A DNA stretch of 64,000 nucleotides. It comes from Letharia columbiana (lineage: Eukaryota; Ascomycota; Lecanoromycetes; Lecanorales; Parmeliaceae). The position numbers were made by a program, and so were the translations under genes. Position 1 is the stretch's first letter. Each line of letters begins with the position of its first letter. The notes beneath the pieces were generated by a model that was not told the origin of the DNA, did no database searches, and saw only the letters and a list, made by a program, of their open reading frames with translations. This document shows, piece after piece, positions 30,901-40,835 of this stretch. The DNA lies in assembly GCF_014066305.1 (NCBI RefSeq), contig NW_023501087.1, positions 206,001 to 270,000 of the forward strand, written 5' to 3'.

Positions 30901-32033
30901 TTGGAGACCCTGCTCAGCTCTTGCCTTTCTTTCAGTCCGGCAGAGCAAACGAGTTTAGGGAGAACGCTACGCTCTCGGTCCTCGCTCTCCTTGAAGAGAA
31001 AAAATATCCGATCCTCCGACTGGTGTTCCAGTATCGGATGGCTCCCGCAATCTCCAAATGGGTATCGGAATTCTTTTACAAGGGATTGTTGAAGAATCAG
31101 AAGTCAGTCCTCATCAACAATTCGGGCTTCGCCAGGTCGCGCATGAGGTATAGAAAAAAATACTATAGAATCGATGGACCAAACGGGGACGGTTCCGAAT
31201 ACTGGATGATCAACGTCGCCAACGGGATCTCGCGGGTGCAGGTCAACAGCACCTCGTTGCAAAATTATGCCAACGCCGATAGGATAGGCACTCTCGTGGA
31301 TCAAACTTTGGCCATGGGGGTGCCCGCGTCTAAGATAACGGTGCTGGTGTACTACACAGGGCAGCTCTCCCTGGTAAGCCACAAGATCCAAGCGACGGCG
31401 GAGGCGAACGGAAGGAACTGGGACCTCAGCGCAGGAAATCAAATCTCCTCCGTCGATTCCTTTCAAGGCGAGGAGAACGAGTTCGTTTTCGTCGATCTCG
31501 TCGTCGCTCACCAACGGCCGGAGAAGACATCAGACGCGGTCAAGGCCGAGGAGAGCGAAGACGACGATGGCTCCGAGGGGTTCAGACGCTCCGGGAGGGT
31601 TACCGCCCACGTCAAGAGCGGCAACCGACTTTGCTGTGCACTTACGCGCGGTAGAAGCTGCGTCGTTGTTGTCTGTCAATTGGCCGCTCTTCTAAGTACG
31701 GTCAAGGCCAAACAGAAGAAGGATCAAGCCGCCGTCAGCGCCATGGCGAGAGACTTCGAGGAACGCAAATTAGTATACAACGACTATACTAGTCTAGACA
31801 CCAGCCCAATTGGCCAAGCGCAGCGTGCTACCTGGACCGAGGCCAGACTTGCCGTTGAGTTGAAGAGGCAGAAGGCGGAGAGTCTTGACTTCCTCAACAC
31901 TCAGTACAGAAAGGTCAAGAAGGCCCGGTACAACGAGGAGTTCCAAGACACAGCCCCCAGGGTGTACCGCACCGCTTCTCGGAGGACCACTCGCCCAAAC
32001 CTGTCTGGAGACGCCGCCGAAGCCGCCGTTTAA
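27962..32033 (+). CDS. Upf1-like SF1 helicase with a novel N-terminal domain, frame-disrupted
   Basis: The gene starts MASSSNRFAAL behind the doubled leader. The N-terminal domain (about 28,320-28,960) has RTRCAFSY, IGSLWQ, LYLDAGRYG, VDSCPPE and MTIWLLAYPNVE. The helicase core carries all main SF1 motifs: Walker A GPPGTGKTT (29,914), Walker B DESGQ (30,822), GDPAQLLP (30,903), QYRM (31,029), DSFQGEENEF (about 31,455) and ALTRGR (31,638). This order and the DESGQ and QYRM forms are typical of the Upf1-like group of RNA/DNA helicases. The reading frame changes near 28,118, 28,240, a run of eight G at 29,336-29,343, and near 30,130, 30,320 and 30,400. The last 458 codons (30,657-32,033) are intact. 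Either it is a recent pseudogene or some breaks are assembly indels. The cellular role is unknown. Confidence 0.75.
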
Positions 32034-32441
32034 AAATTATAAAAATAAAAAAAAATTTTTTTTTTTAAACAGCCACGACCTACAGGATCCAAAGCAACGA
32101 TCCGCCCTTGTCACCGAGGCGGGCGCGGTCCCTGTCAATGTGGCTGGTCAGACCCAGCGTACGGCGAAGGTTGGGAAGAAGGCGGCAAAGGACGCAGCTC
32201 GGAAGAAGGCTGCTGAGGAGGCTGCCGAGGAGGCTAGGTGAAAGTCCAAAGTGGAAGGGGAAGGGGGAAGGAAGTGGGTAAGGGAAGGGCAAGGGGAAGG
32301 AGGTGCGCGGTGGATAAGTCGGGAAAGGGACGGAAGGCCGGTGGATGGCAAAGGCAGAGGCAAAGGCAAAGGCAAAGGATGTGCCGGTGGAAGTCGGGAA
32401 GAGTGGAGCCTACGGCGATAAACGAGAGTTAGTTCTTTAGT
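32034..32441 (+). other. Homopolymer scar and Lys/Ala- and Gly/Lys-rich tail
   Basis: Just after the helicase stop lie A9 and T11 runs, then an open frame encoding a basic AKDAARKKAAEEAAEEAR-type helix and a GKGKGKG stretch. It may be the lost C-terminal tail of the helicase displaced by an indel, or a separate relic. Confidence 0.35.
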
Positions 32442-33101
32442 CGAGGTCTAATTCCAACCAAAGGACACATATTCACCGTCCGCAACTTCCCCTTATGAAA
32501 AACTGATGCCACGCTAGCCTTTGATATACCCCACTCCTTGGCGACGCACTACCAAATCTTGTGTTTTAGCGAGCTTTAGCGAGCACGCACAGCGCGGAAC
32601 ATCCCTAAAGTACCTTAGAATAAGTGCATTTGGCGTATTCATGATCGTTGCGAATACCTGGCATTAGAAATTTTTCTATCTTTATCTAAAACGACTACTA
32701 TTCAAGGTCGTTCCTTTTCAATCGTTATCCTTTCCTGGCAGCGCTTCCCTGGGGACTTGGAGAAATTGCCTCTACATATGACAAAAAGCGCGGATCTGTT
32801 CTGGTCGATACCCATCAAAATGTGCGCAAATGGAGAAGAGGGAGATGTCTCCCGTCAGGTTTTAGATCTGAAATCCCCTTTGCGCATGGATTTTGCTAGA
32901 TTATCTTACAAGCGGTGCAATCCCAGGAGATCTTTCGATCCTACTAAACTATGATTGCAACCGCAAATCCGTCCCATTTGTATTCAAAGCATTGGTCATG
33001 TTTCCACCAGAAAGCAGCCCCGTTTGATCATTCTGCCCCGAGAACGGAGAAATGAACGGGTCGGGCATCTGTGTGCATTCTTGATTGACGACTGCCTCCA
33101 A
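32442..33101. other. Stretch without a recognisable gene
   Basis: Short frames only; no motif, RNA gene or repeat recognised. Confidence 0.4.
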
Positions 33102-33854
33102 TCAGCACCCCGACGCCTTCTCATCTCTTCCAGACGAACACTTACAAGCAGCATAGTAAACCGAATTGAACGGATTCTTCACCGACAGGCCGCCCTCGAC
33201 CGGCGTCCAACCCAGACCGACGCAGCTGTTCCAATCCATCACCTCCTTCGGTTCCGTCTGGCCCGTCAAGCCCCCATCCTGCAGGTACAGATGCGCCAGC
33301 TGATGCACCAAATCATAATTCTGGTACTTGACCAAGGGATCTGACCGGCCCAGAAAGACATTATTCTGCACCACTGGACAATATATATCACGCGGCCCAC
33401 CAGGCGTAAAGGACGGCTGGAATCTCATGTTCGGAAAGCTCGGACAGAGGAACACGAGAACCGTATCCTCTGCCCAGAAACTCGTTACTCCAGTCTGACC
33501 ACAACGATCGAGGGGGTCGTATCCGATACCGTACTTCTGCCCCATACCCGCCTTCGCACAGATAAAAACGGGCTCTTGATCCCGTCCTGCAGCTTGAGTG
33601 ACGGGTAGGTGCAGGATGTTAGTCATGAGTTTCTGGAGAAAGGATTTGAAGACGTTAGATTTGTACATAGCGGTGTAGCCATGTTCACTGGAGATACCGC
33701 GCTGGAGGTCGAGAAGAGGACGGATCATGGTTGTTTGGGCGAGGGTGATTGCATATTCGACGGCTGGCTGGCTGTTGTCGCAACTTTCAATCTTGTAGGT
33801 GGAGGCGATGGGAAGGAAGAGAGCGAGGAGATGGCGGATTTGGAGAAGTTTCAT
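33102..33854 (-). CDS. Secreted peptidase-like protein with a degenerate zinc motif
   Basis: An intact 250-aa frame. It starts with a signal peptide (MKLLQIRHLLALFLPIAS, cleavage near residue 18). Seven Cys follow in the mature part, ending in a KCSSGRDEKASGC tail. The segment LVHQLAHLYLQ (about residue 185) sits where deuterolysin-like and related fungal metalloproteases have HExxH, but the catalytic Glu is Gln. The later WNSCVGLGWTP and FNSVYYAACKC segments resemble the end of such secreted fungal peptidase-like proteins. It is therefore probably secreted, and either catalytically inactive or of another mechanism. No intron is needed. Confidence 0.6.
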   Translation of the reverse strand: MKLLQIRHLLALFLPIASTYKIESCDNSQPAVEYAITLAQTTMIRPLLDLQRGISSEHGYTAMYKSNVFKSFLQKLMTNILHLPVTQAAGRDQEPVFICAKAGMGQKYGIGYDPLDRCGQTGVTSFWAEDTVLVFLCPSFPNMRFQPSFTPGGPRDIYCPVVQNNVFLGRSDPLVKYQNYDLVHQLAHLYLQDGGLTGQTEPKEVMDWNSCVGLGWTPVEGGLSVKNPFNSVYYAACKCSSGRDEKASGC

Positions 33855-34377
33855 TGTCGGTATGGGTCAAGATCTATATCTGTAGAATCCGAGCATGAGA
33901 AGAAGCCAAGACCTTCAACAATAGAGACTGGAGATCAGGGTACATAACACAGCGGGAGTGCGGGCACAACCTAAGGAGATCGCTTCGAAGCGCATAAACG
34001 GTGAGAGTGGATTTGCTCGACCAAGTGCGCACGTTCGAAGGTTGATTGTACCGTCTCGTCTACCCGACGGCGCGTCCCTGTCTGCGGCCGAGTGGTGTGG
34101 GGACGATTCTTCAACCGTGGCATTGAAGAAATCGATGACACAAACGCCGTGAAACGGTTATAAGCGCTTGTACGAGTTGGGATTCAAACTCGACGAGTAG
34201 GCAAGCATCACTTTAGACAGAATGACGAAGGACCGCACGAGTGTTGAGATGCAATAATAATACGCAAGACATGTGCAAATTGTATTCATTCAATGCAAGA
34301 AAACGCTCAATGCTACTGAGATGCAAGGGGGAAAAAGCGCTATATTCAAAGCAAATGCATGCCAAAGGCTAAATTCA
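33855..34377. other. Intergenic stretch
   Basis: Upstream region of the secreted protein gene and downstream region of the membrane protein gene. Nothing else recognised. Confidence 0.4.
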
Positions 34378-35538
34378 TCAACCACCTAACCCTCTGCTCC
34401 TGGGATCCACCCGGCCTGGACTTCCAATGTAGGGCTTTGTAGGATCCCATCCGACTTCATCTAGCATATCAGCCAACTGTGTCCCCGGCCTTCCGAGTCC
34501 TCCTCCTGGCGGGCTGTATATCTTGATGCTCTCCATACTCGGCTCGTGTCTCATCCGCGGTGATGGTGACCGCTGATTGACCGGTGTCCGCGGTACGTTT
34601 ACTATGCTCCTGCCAATGCCATCGACGGGCGCGCTGCGAGATCTCACCGTAGATGACCTTGAGAACATGGAGCGCAAAGATTTGCGGGGTTTGGATTCTT
34701 TTCGTAGAAAATCGGCACGTACAGCGTCCATACCCTCAGACTTATAGATAGGGTCGGATATCGAAGCTCGGACATGGGAGAAATCGGGCGAGGTAGGGGA
34801 GGAGGGTTCTTTATGGCGTCGATGGCCGAAGCAACAGAGGAAGGCGACGGTCAGAAGGATGCCAATGGCTAAGCCTGAGAAGAATCCCACCAGGGTACCT
34901 GCAGGGGTAAATTGAGGGCAATGTGCCTGTGGTATTGAGCTGTGGGCGGTTGAAAGATTGGAGGCTATCGAAGTGGCGGTAGCGGACGTGGAAGTTGGTG
35001 ACGTTGTGGCCGATGCGGATGCGGATGAGCTCGAGCTGGTGGTTTTGGGGGAAGAGATTGAAGAGGAGGAAGTAGCTGTGGTCGAAGAGGTCGATGCTGT
35101 GATTGAGGATGTGGTGAGAATACACTGGTCGCTTTGGCAGCTGTAGCCGTTGGGGCAACACCTATTTCCGTTGCAAGATGCCAAAGGACCGCTCAAATCC
35201 GTGCTAAACAGCTGGCTCTCAGGATGTAGAGTTGCATTCTGTTGGGTGATATCGCAGCTGATAGCTGTTATGACGGAACAGGTCTGGCCTGTTGGACAGC
35301 AGATCGCAGACTTCTTGTTGTTGAAGGGGACGCAGGTGCTTGTTGTCGGGCAGCAGAAATTGTCAGGTAGTCCATCCTGGTTGCATGGTGCGAAGCCAGA
35401 GAGGGAACATGTACTGGCTCTTGGTAGGAGCCCCAGAACTTGTGCTGCTTGTTCCGCTGCTGAGAGTGCTGTTGCTGAGGGGACGGTGGTAGAAAGGAGG
35501 CATACTGCCGCCAGTTCGAGAAAGGTCATTCGTCCCAT
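34378..35538 (-). CDS. Cys-rich, Ser/Thr-rich type I membrane protein
   Basis: An intact 386-aa frame. Layout: signal peptide (residues 1-24), a Cys-rich ectodomain with FCCP, ICCPTGQTC and RCCPNGYSC segments spaced like granulin-type repeats (about 40-135), a Ser/Thr-rich, probably O-glycosylated stalk (about 140-200), one transmembrane helix (LVGFFSGLAIGILLTVAFLCC, about 215-235), and a basic cytoplasmic tail with FSRSSTVRSRSAP and many Ser-Pro sites. Such fungal proteins are usually wall or surface sensors or adhesins; the exact role is inference. It is divergent from the mitoribosomal protein gene, with 643 bp between starts. Confidence 0.8.
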   Translation of the reverse strand: MGRMTFLELAAVCLLSTTVPSATALSAAEQAAQVLGLLPRASTCSLSGFAPCNQDGLPDNFCCPTTSTCVPFNNKKSAICCPTGQTCSVITAISCDITQQNATLHPESQLFSTDLSGPLASCNGNRCCPNGYSCQSDQCILTTSSITASTSSTTATSSSSISSPKTTSSSSSASASATTSPTSTSATATSIASNLSTAHSSIPQAHCPQFTPAGTLVGFFSGLAIGILLTVAFLCCFGHRRHKEPSSPTSPDFSHVRASISDPIYKSEGMDAVRADFLRKESKPRKSLRSMFSRSSTVRSRSAPVDGIGRSIVNVPRTPVNQRSPSPRMRHEPSMESIKIYSPPGGGLGRPGTQLADMLDEVGWDPTKPYIGSPGRVDPRSRGLGG

Positions 35539-36181
35539 GGTGATTCTGTGTAGTGAGTAGGATATGAAGAAAGTTGAGTAGTCAGTGGCAAGTCCAGTAT
35601 GCCGGTACTATTAGGAATATAGATGGATGAAAGAGAACAGCAGCACAAAGAAGGGCGGAGGCAGATCAAAGGGCGAGATAGAGGGAGAAGAATGGAAGTC
35701 CTATTTAGCACATGCCGTACAAAGACCAAACCATAAACTTTGAACATGAAGGCGAACTAGAGAAGGAACAAGAAGGTGAACATTCGATGGGGAAACGAGG
35801 GTAGCAGCGATTGGGGCATCACTTATGTGCCAAGCAATGAGCTTTACTATGCTCGAGCGAAGCAGGAATAGACTTGAGCCCACGCGCCGAGGTACCCGGA
35901 CCAGAGCACGGGGTAAGGTAGAGCTACTGCATCAGGAGTATGAGTCAAAGCTCGTATCAAGAGGGAGTTCGACGAGTTGGCAGTGGTCACATGAAACAAC
36001 TGACAATGTGCGTCGGCGGCTCTGTGTGAAAGATGAGAGGTTTCCGACTGGGGAAACCAATTGACTGGTGGCGGTAAAACGGCGCTAGTTGGAAAAGGAT
36101 AGCGTCAAACTATTGGAATTCGAATCGTGAGAGAAGTAGAGTAAATTTAGCTCTCTCTGCAACATCACCACTCGATTCCTC

Positions 36182-37245
36182 ATGATATTGTCACCTCTTT
36201 CGCGGCAGCAGACTGCTCTGCGAATATGCCGGCCTCTCATCCAAGTAAGCTTTCGATAACCTGTACAGCGCGACCACAATTCTGACCCAATCCCAGACCC
36301 AATGCCTCTACAACCCCAAAACGCAACGACGGCGTATCCATAATGTGCCCCTGCTTGTCCATGGCGAAGCTTTCAAAACCGATGGCGTACCTGGCATGCT
36401 ATCGAGTGATGCATTCGACTTGGCCTGGCATCAATATCAAGGCCACCTCGTCGACCGCCTTAACAGGCTAACAGCCGGTACATCCTCCCCTGCCTGGATC
36501 TGCTCTACTGGGACCTCGATCACCAACACCTGCTAACCTTATCACTCAGACACTCCATTGGAGAACACCCCCACCAAAGGATCTCGTCCTCGCCCACGCC
36601 CGCCAACCCCACGCCGCCTCCCTCTTCAACCACGCCAGCATGGCTTGGGCCAACCACCAATTTTTCTCCACCCTCTCCCCCAACCCTCCAAAAATGTCCG
36701 CCTTCCTCACATCCAAAATCAGCGACTCCTTCTCCTCCCCCGAATCGCTCCAGAATACCTTCATCGCGACCGCCAACGCCATGTTCGGACCCGGCTTCGT
36801 TTGGCTCGTCCGACACAAATACAGAAACGCTTACCTGATGGAAAACGAACTCTCAATCCTAACGACCTATCTCGCCGGTTCGCCTCTGCCAGGGGCGCAT
36901 TACAGGAGGCAGGAACAGGATCAGAATACCATGATGGCCGCTGGCTCGTTCGGAAGCGCTTCGCTCTTTCCCGGGAAGGAAAGCAAAATCGCGTACGGTG
37001 GAGCGGATATCGATGTCCTGTTGGGGGTGAATACGTGGGAGCATGTTTGGTTGATGAATTATGGTGTCGGAGGGAAGAAGCGGTTTTTGGAGGGGTGGTG
37101 GAACGCGATCGATTGGGATGTGGTGGAGTCGAATTGGCACGATACGAGCAGGGAGAAAAAGACAGAGAACAGAAGGAGTAACCCTCTTGGTCGGCTGGGG
37201 GATGTGGGTAGACGGAAGCAAAGGCCTGTCGACAGTGTATACTAG
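36182..37245 (+). CDS. SOD-like mitochondrial ribosomal small-subunit protein (mS42/mS43 type)
   Basis: Three exons: 36,182-36,244, 36,297-36,477 and 36,550-37,245. Introns of 52 and 72 nt have GTAAGC and GTACAT donors, CAG acceptors and a GCTAAC branch site in the second. The N-terminus MILSPLSRQQTALRICRPL looks like a mitochondrial presequence. The body matches the Fe/Mn superoxide dismutase fold recruited to the fungal mitoribosome (Rsm26/Mrp1 family): GVPGMLSSDAFDLAWHQYQ, FGPGFVWLVRH, LTTYLAGSPLPGAHYRRQ and LLGVNTWEHVWLMNYGV. One extra base near 36,578-36,580 shifts the frame between ENTPTK and DLVLAHARQ, a segment conserved in the family. This is either an assembly error or a real break. 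Which of the two paralogues it is cannot be told here. Confidence 0.8.
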
Positions 37246-38142
37246 GGAGTGCGCCGGTCTTTGTACAAAGATTCTTTCACGCTATAAATTGCCATTCCTC
37301 ACATGTATCCCGAACACCGTCGCACTTCACTCAGTACAGTAGACGACCCTCGCCTCTGAAAGCCAAATACAATCTCTAAAAGAACACACAGACCATTCGC
37401 AGAAGAGCACCGACCACCTCACCCTCCCTTCCCCACCACTCAACCAACCCATGCAAAACCGACCTCGCAAACTCCTTCCTGTCCGCTCGCTGGGAAGGCA
37501 GCAACACATTCCGCGGCCCAAGAACCGGCACCAGTCCTCATGGTCTGAAGCGCCCGTTCCAGCTCCGTTAACATTGGCCTGCTGAAAGAAAGACCATTGC
37601 ACGCTCATTCGAAGCCACCGGACCTCCTTCGCCATCCATCGGTCTTCCTCGGCAGGGGGATCTTTGAAACGGTTCCACTGCTCACGACACCCGGCTCGTG
37701 TTCGAACATGAGACCGGTTTGAGACTTGAGCAGTGGGAGAACGCAGCATGAGCCATATGAAACGTGCGTAGACAGTTTGAGGAGTGGAATGAGAATTGCG
37801 ACTACGATTGTCGGATGGAATGGCTCTTTTGCACTTTTTCGCGGATAGGAATATGTCGAAGTGACCACGTCACCAAGGTTTGCCAGCATGGGACTCATGG
37901 GAAGACGGGTTCTTCTTGATGAATGATACTGATCTGTATACAGCCCGTACACAAATATACCATATACTCATGCCTGTCTTATCATTGACCATGCTCTCTG
38001 GCGGGGTAAGATAAGAGACGCCAGTAATCGTTACCCGTTGGGCGCCCTGCTCAAAGACCCTATAACTGGTATCAACAGAAAGAGGAACATATGCCCCCCA
38101 TGGTATTCCATTACCCCATTAACCCATGACCCATAATCCAGC
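37246..38142. other. Stretch with unassigned minus-strand frames
   Basis: Two overlapping minus-strand frames (37,327-37,749, 140 aa, and 37,605-37,952, 115 aa) contain plausible segments (WMAKEVRWLRMSVQWSFFQQAN; SYGSCCVLPLLKSQTGLMFEHEP) that could be exons of one gene. I could neither join them with confidence nor recognise a family. Confidence 0.3.
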
Positions 38143-40835
38143 TCACCACTCACTAGGTGGCTGAAAATCCGTGAACCCATGCACCATCGCCCTCCTTCTC
38201 CTGGCAGCTTCTGCAGCACTCTCAGTACTATGCTCTCCACTTCCCTCACTTTTCACTGTACTTCTAACTTCATCCATGTTATTCGCATTCATCTCACTGC
38301 CAATATCCCCCATTCCCACCTCTGGGCCACCACTAGTCGCAACCCACTCCTCAGCTCTTTTCCTCCCGAGGCTAGCATCGTGTGGTTTGGGGCCGGGAGG
38401 GTCCAGGGTAGGATCAGACTCCGAGCTTGCTCCTCGAGTTCTACCATCGCCGTATTGGCCCCATAGGATGGGTTTGTGCGCGTTGGGACGAGCTTTGGGA
38501 AGAACGGGACCCCACGTTTCGGGTATGACCCAGCAATGACTACGCTTGTGCTCGGCTTCTGCTTCGGGCGGGGAGCCTCGCTCGGCCCAGGGTACTACGC
38601 CTTTCATTTGTGGGCAGAGGTGGTATTGCGCGCCTTCTTTGAAACGGAGATTTGGACTGTCGACAGAGATGGTAGCAAGGACCTGTAGAACACCATATAT
38701 AAGGATCCAACGGCCGCGGCGTGCCTCGAACGGGTCAAGAGTCTCCACCTGATCGCTCTGCTCGAAACGTATGAAATTCGTGACGAGGTCGGTGTGCATA
38801 TATTGGTCACGGAGAGTGTAGACATTGCTAGCTTCTGCGTAGGACAGTGCTTTGCGGCGGGATTGAGCCAGTAGGTCTGCGGGCGAGATTGGCTTCTTGA
38901 CAATCCATGTGGATTTAGACTTGGATTGGGTGGGGACCGAGGTGGGCGTGATGGGATAAGGATGAGGGATATGGGGGAAGTCGTTGCGTTTGTCGAAGCC
39001 AAGAAGGATATCGGTGAAAGGAAGCTCGAAAGTATCCGCACGGAAGTTCTGGCCAGATCGGCTGGTGATAGCCCACTTCTGTCCTGGGCGATACTCTGTG
39101 CCATCGAACATCACGTCACGGTCGACCAGGTAATCGTACAAGCCCTCGAAATCATTCTTGAGACGCATGACCGTGTCGCGGGTCAGCCAAATCTGGTCAT
39201 TAGTCGGTGGCCAATGCAGGAAGGCATTCTCGTAGTATTTGCAAAGCCATTTCCTCAGTCGGTCAAAGCAGCCGCGAGTAACGGAAGCCGGAAGAGCAGT
39301 GTGAGGCCACATCTCGCCGAAGTCGAAAGACAGCAGCCACCCTTGAGCCCGGGTGATTCGCTCTTCAATCTCCATGCTCGCGTTCTGCAGGAACATCTTA
39401 GTATGAGGTGTAACGTGACGCCATTCCGGAATCGTCTGAAGGCCCATGTCCAGCATGCCTACACAGTGCACAAAGGCTTCGATGTAGCCTTCTCTCCACT
39501 GCACGCCAGGCGCCTCGCTAAAGGCCAGCAATGAGGCTGCATAGGATGGGTTGTTTCGAACATCATCAAACTTGTGACGGACAATGTAGTCTGTAATCCA
39601 GTCTACCTTGTTGATACTTTTATCCAAATAGTCTGGATACATAACGATACGTTCAGACAGCTTGGTCATTGCCTCATGTAGTGTCGTGCCGACCAAGGCG
39701 CTAGCATCGTACATGACGGCGAAGAAGTTTCGGGTGGTGATGTGCCATATTGTCGAGTGTATTCCAGTCTCTGCTCCCGGCCACGGTATGTAAATCTCAT
39801 GCTGGATGCCACTTGGCGCCCTTTGGACGTGAGGCTTCGAATCGTCAACAGGACGTATGGCATCAATGTCGCCGTCTTCACCGTGAGATCCATACGCATT
39901 GTACATGTCGGCATCTTCTGGCGACTCCTCTCTCAGAGCGTGTTCGTCATTAGGATAAAATTGAGGCCAGCCTTCAGGCTCCGTGACGTTGTACAGCCGG
40001 TCTATGAACGCCTTGGACCCGGATTGCTTGATGATTCGAGAATTGATGCGGAAGGAAGGAGGTGGCTTCGTCCGTGAAGCTTGCATATACATGTAAACGA
40101 ATGTGTCCCCTTTCTCGTCCCACAATTCAGGATTCTGATTCCTGTCAGCGTAAGGTTCACCAATGCGCTTTGGCAAATGCTTACATTCGAGAGAGACTTC
40201 CAGCCCAGCTGAGGCAGCTTTCCACCACCTTCAAATCTCCTAATCTTATGTATGACGGACTCTTGCTGCTGTCTCTGACGTGATGAGGGAGTATGGTGGC
40301 CACTTGAAGAGAGAGTCGCCTGACCCTCTGAGGGAGAAGTGCTCGATGTCAGAGACGGTACAGCATCCACAGAAGGTGTGTAATTCTCGCTCCGATTTGG
40401 GATATCCGAGTTCATGGTAGATGTAAATGGCCGCGGCTTTGGCTTCTCTGCATTGTCCTTCTTCCCTTTGATCAACCCCCCAAGCTTGCCGCGCAGACTC
40501 GAGCTCATGCCATCGAGGTGTGTTCGAAAGTCACTCTTTTCAATTGCTGAAGCAACGATTATTGGGCGAGGCTTCCGCATGTGTGAAGGCATATGAGGAA
40601 GAGGGTATCCATACGTGCTGCTTGTAGAAGATGCTGATCGGCGGCGCGAATTGGAGTGGTGCGAAGACTGGTATGAGGGAGTTGCGGAGAAGTTTGGCCT
40701 GGACGCGGACATTGGTCCGCCAGGATAGCCATAGAAGAAAGGATCATCATGTCCATATTCAGAGTATTCCTTGAATGCTCGTTTATCTGCTTGTTCGAAG
40801 TTTTGCTTGCGCACGTAGGCACTCCTTCCTGACAT
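38143..40835 (-). CDS. Large fungal protein of the DUF8004-like group
   Basis: Exon 1 is 40,835-40,185 and exon 2 is 40,134-38,143. A 50-nt intron (40,135-40,184) with GTAAGC donor and CAG acceptor joins KSLSN to NPELWDEKGDTFVYM in frame. The product is about 880 aa. The first 200 residues are Ser-rich and disordered with a GGLIKGKKDN basic patch. The conserved part starts at about residue 205 (IRRFEGGGKLPQLGWKSLS) and runs to about 780. It includes PSFRINSRII, ELWDEKGD, IYIPWPG and WLLSFDFGEMWPHTALP, all conserved in Pezizomycotina proteins of this type. The tail is charged. I recall the domain as DUF8004 but cannot confirm the number. Function unknown. Confidence 0.75.

Noticed and set aside
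34165..34205. T-arm-like GGATTCAAACTC segment
   Set aside because: The loop is too long and no matching D arm or anticodon arm is present.
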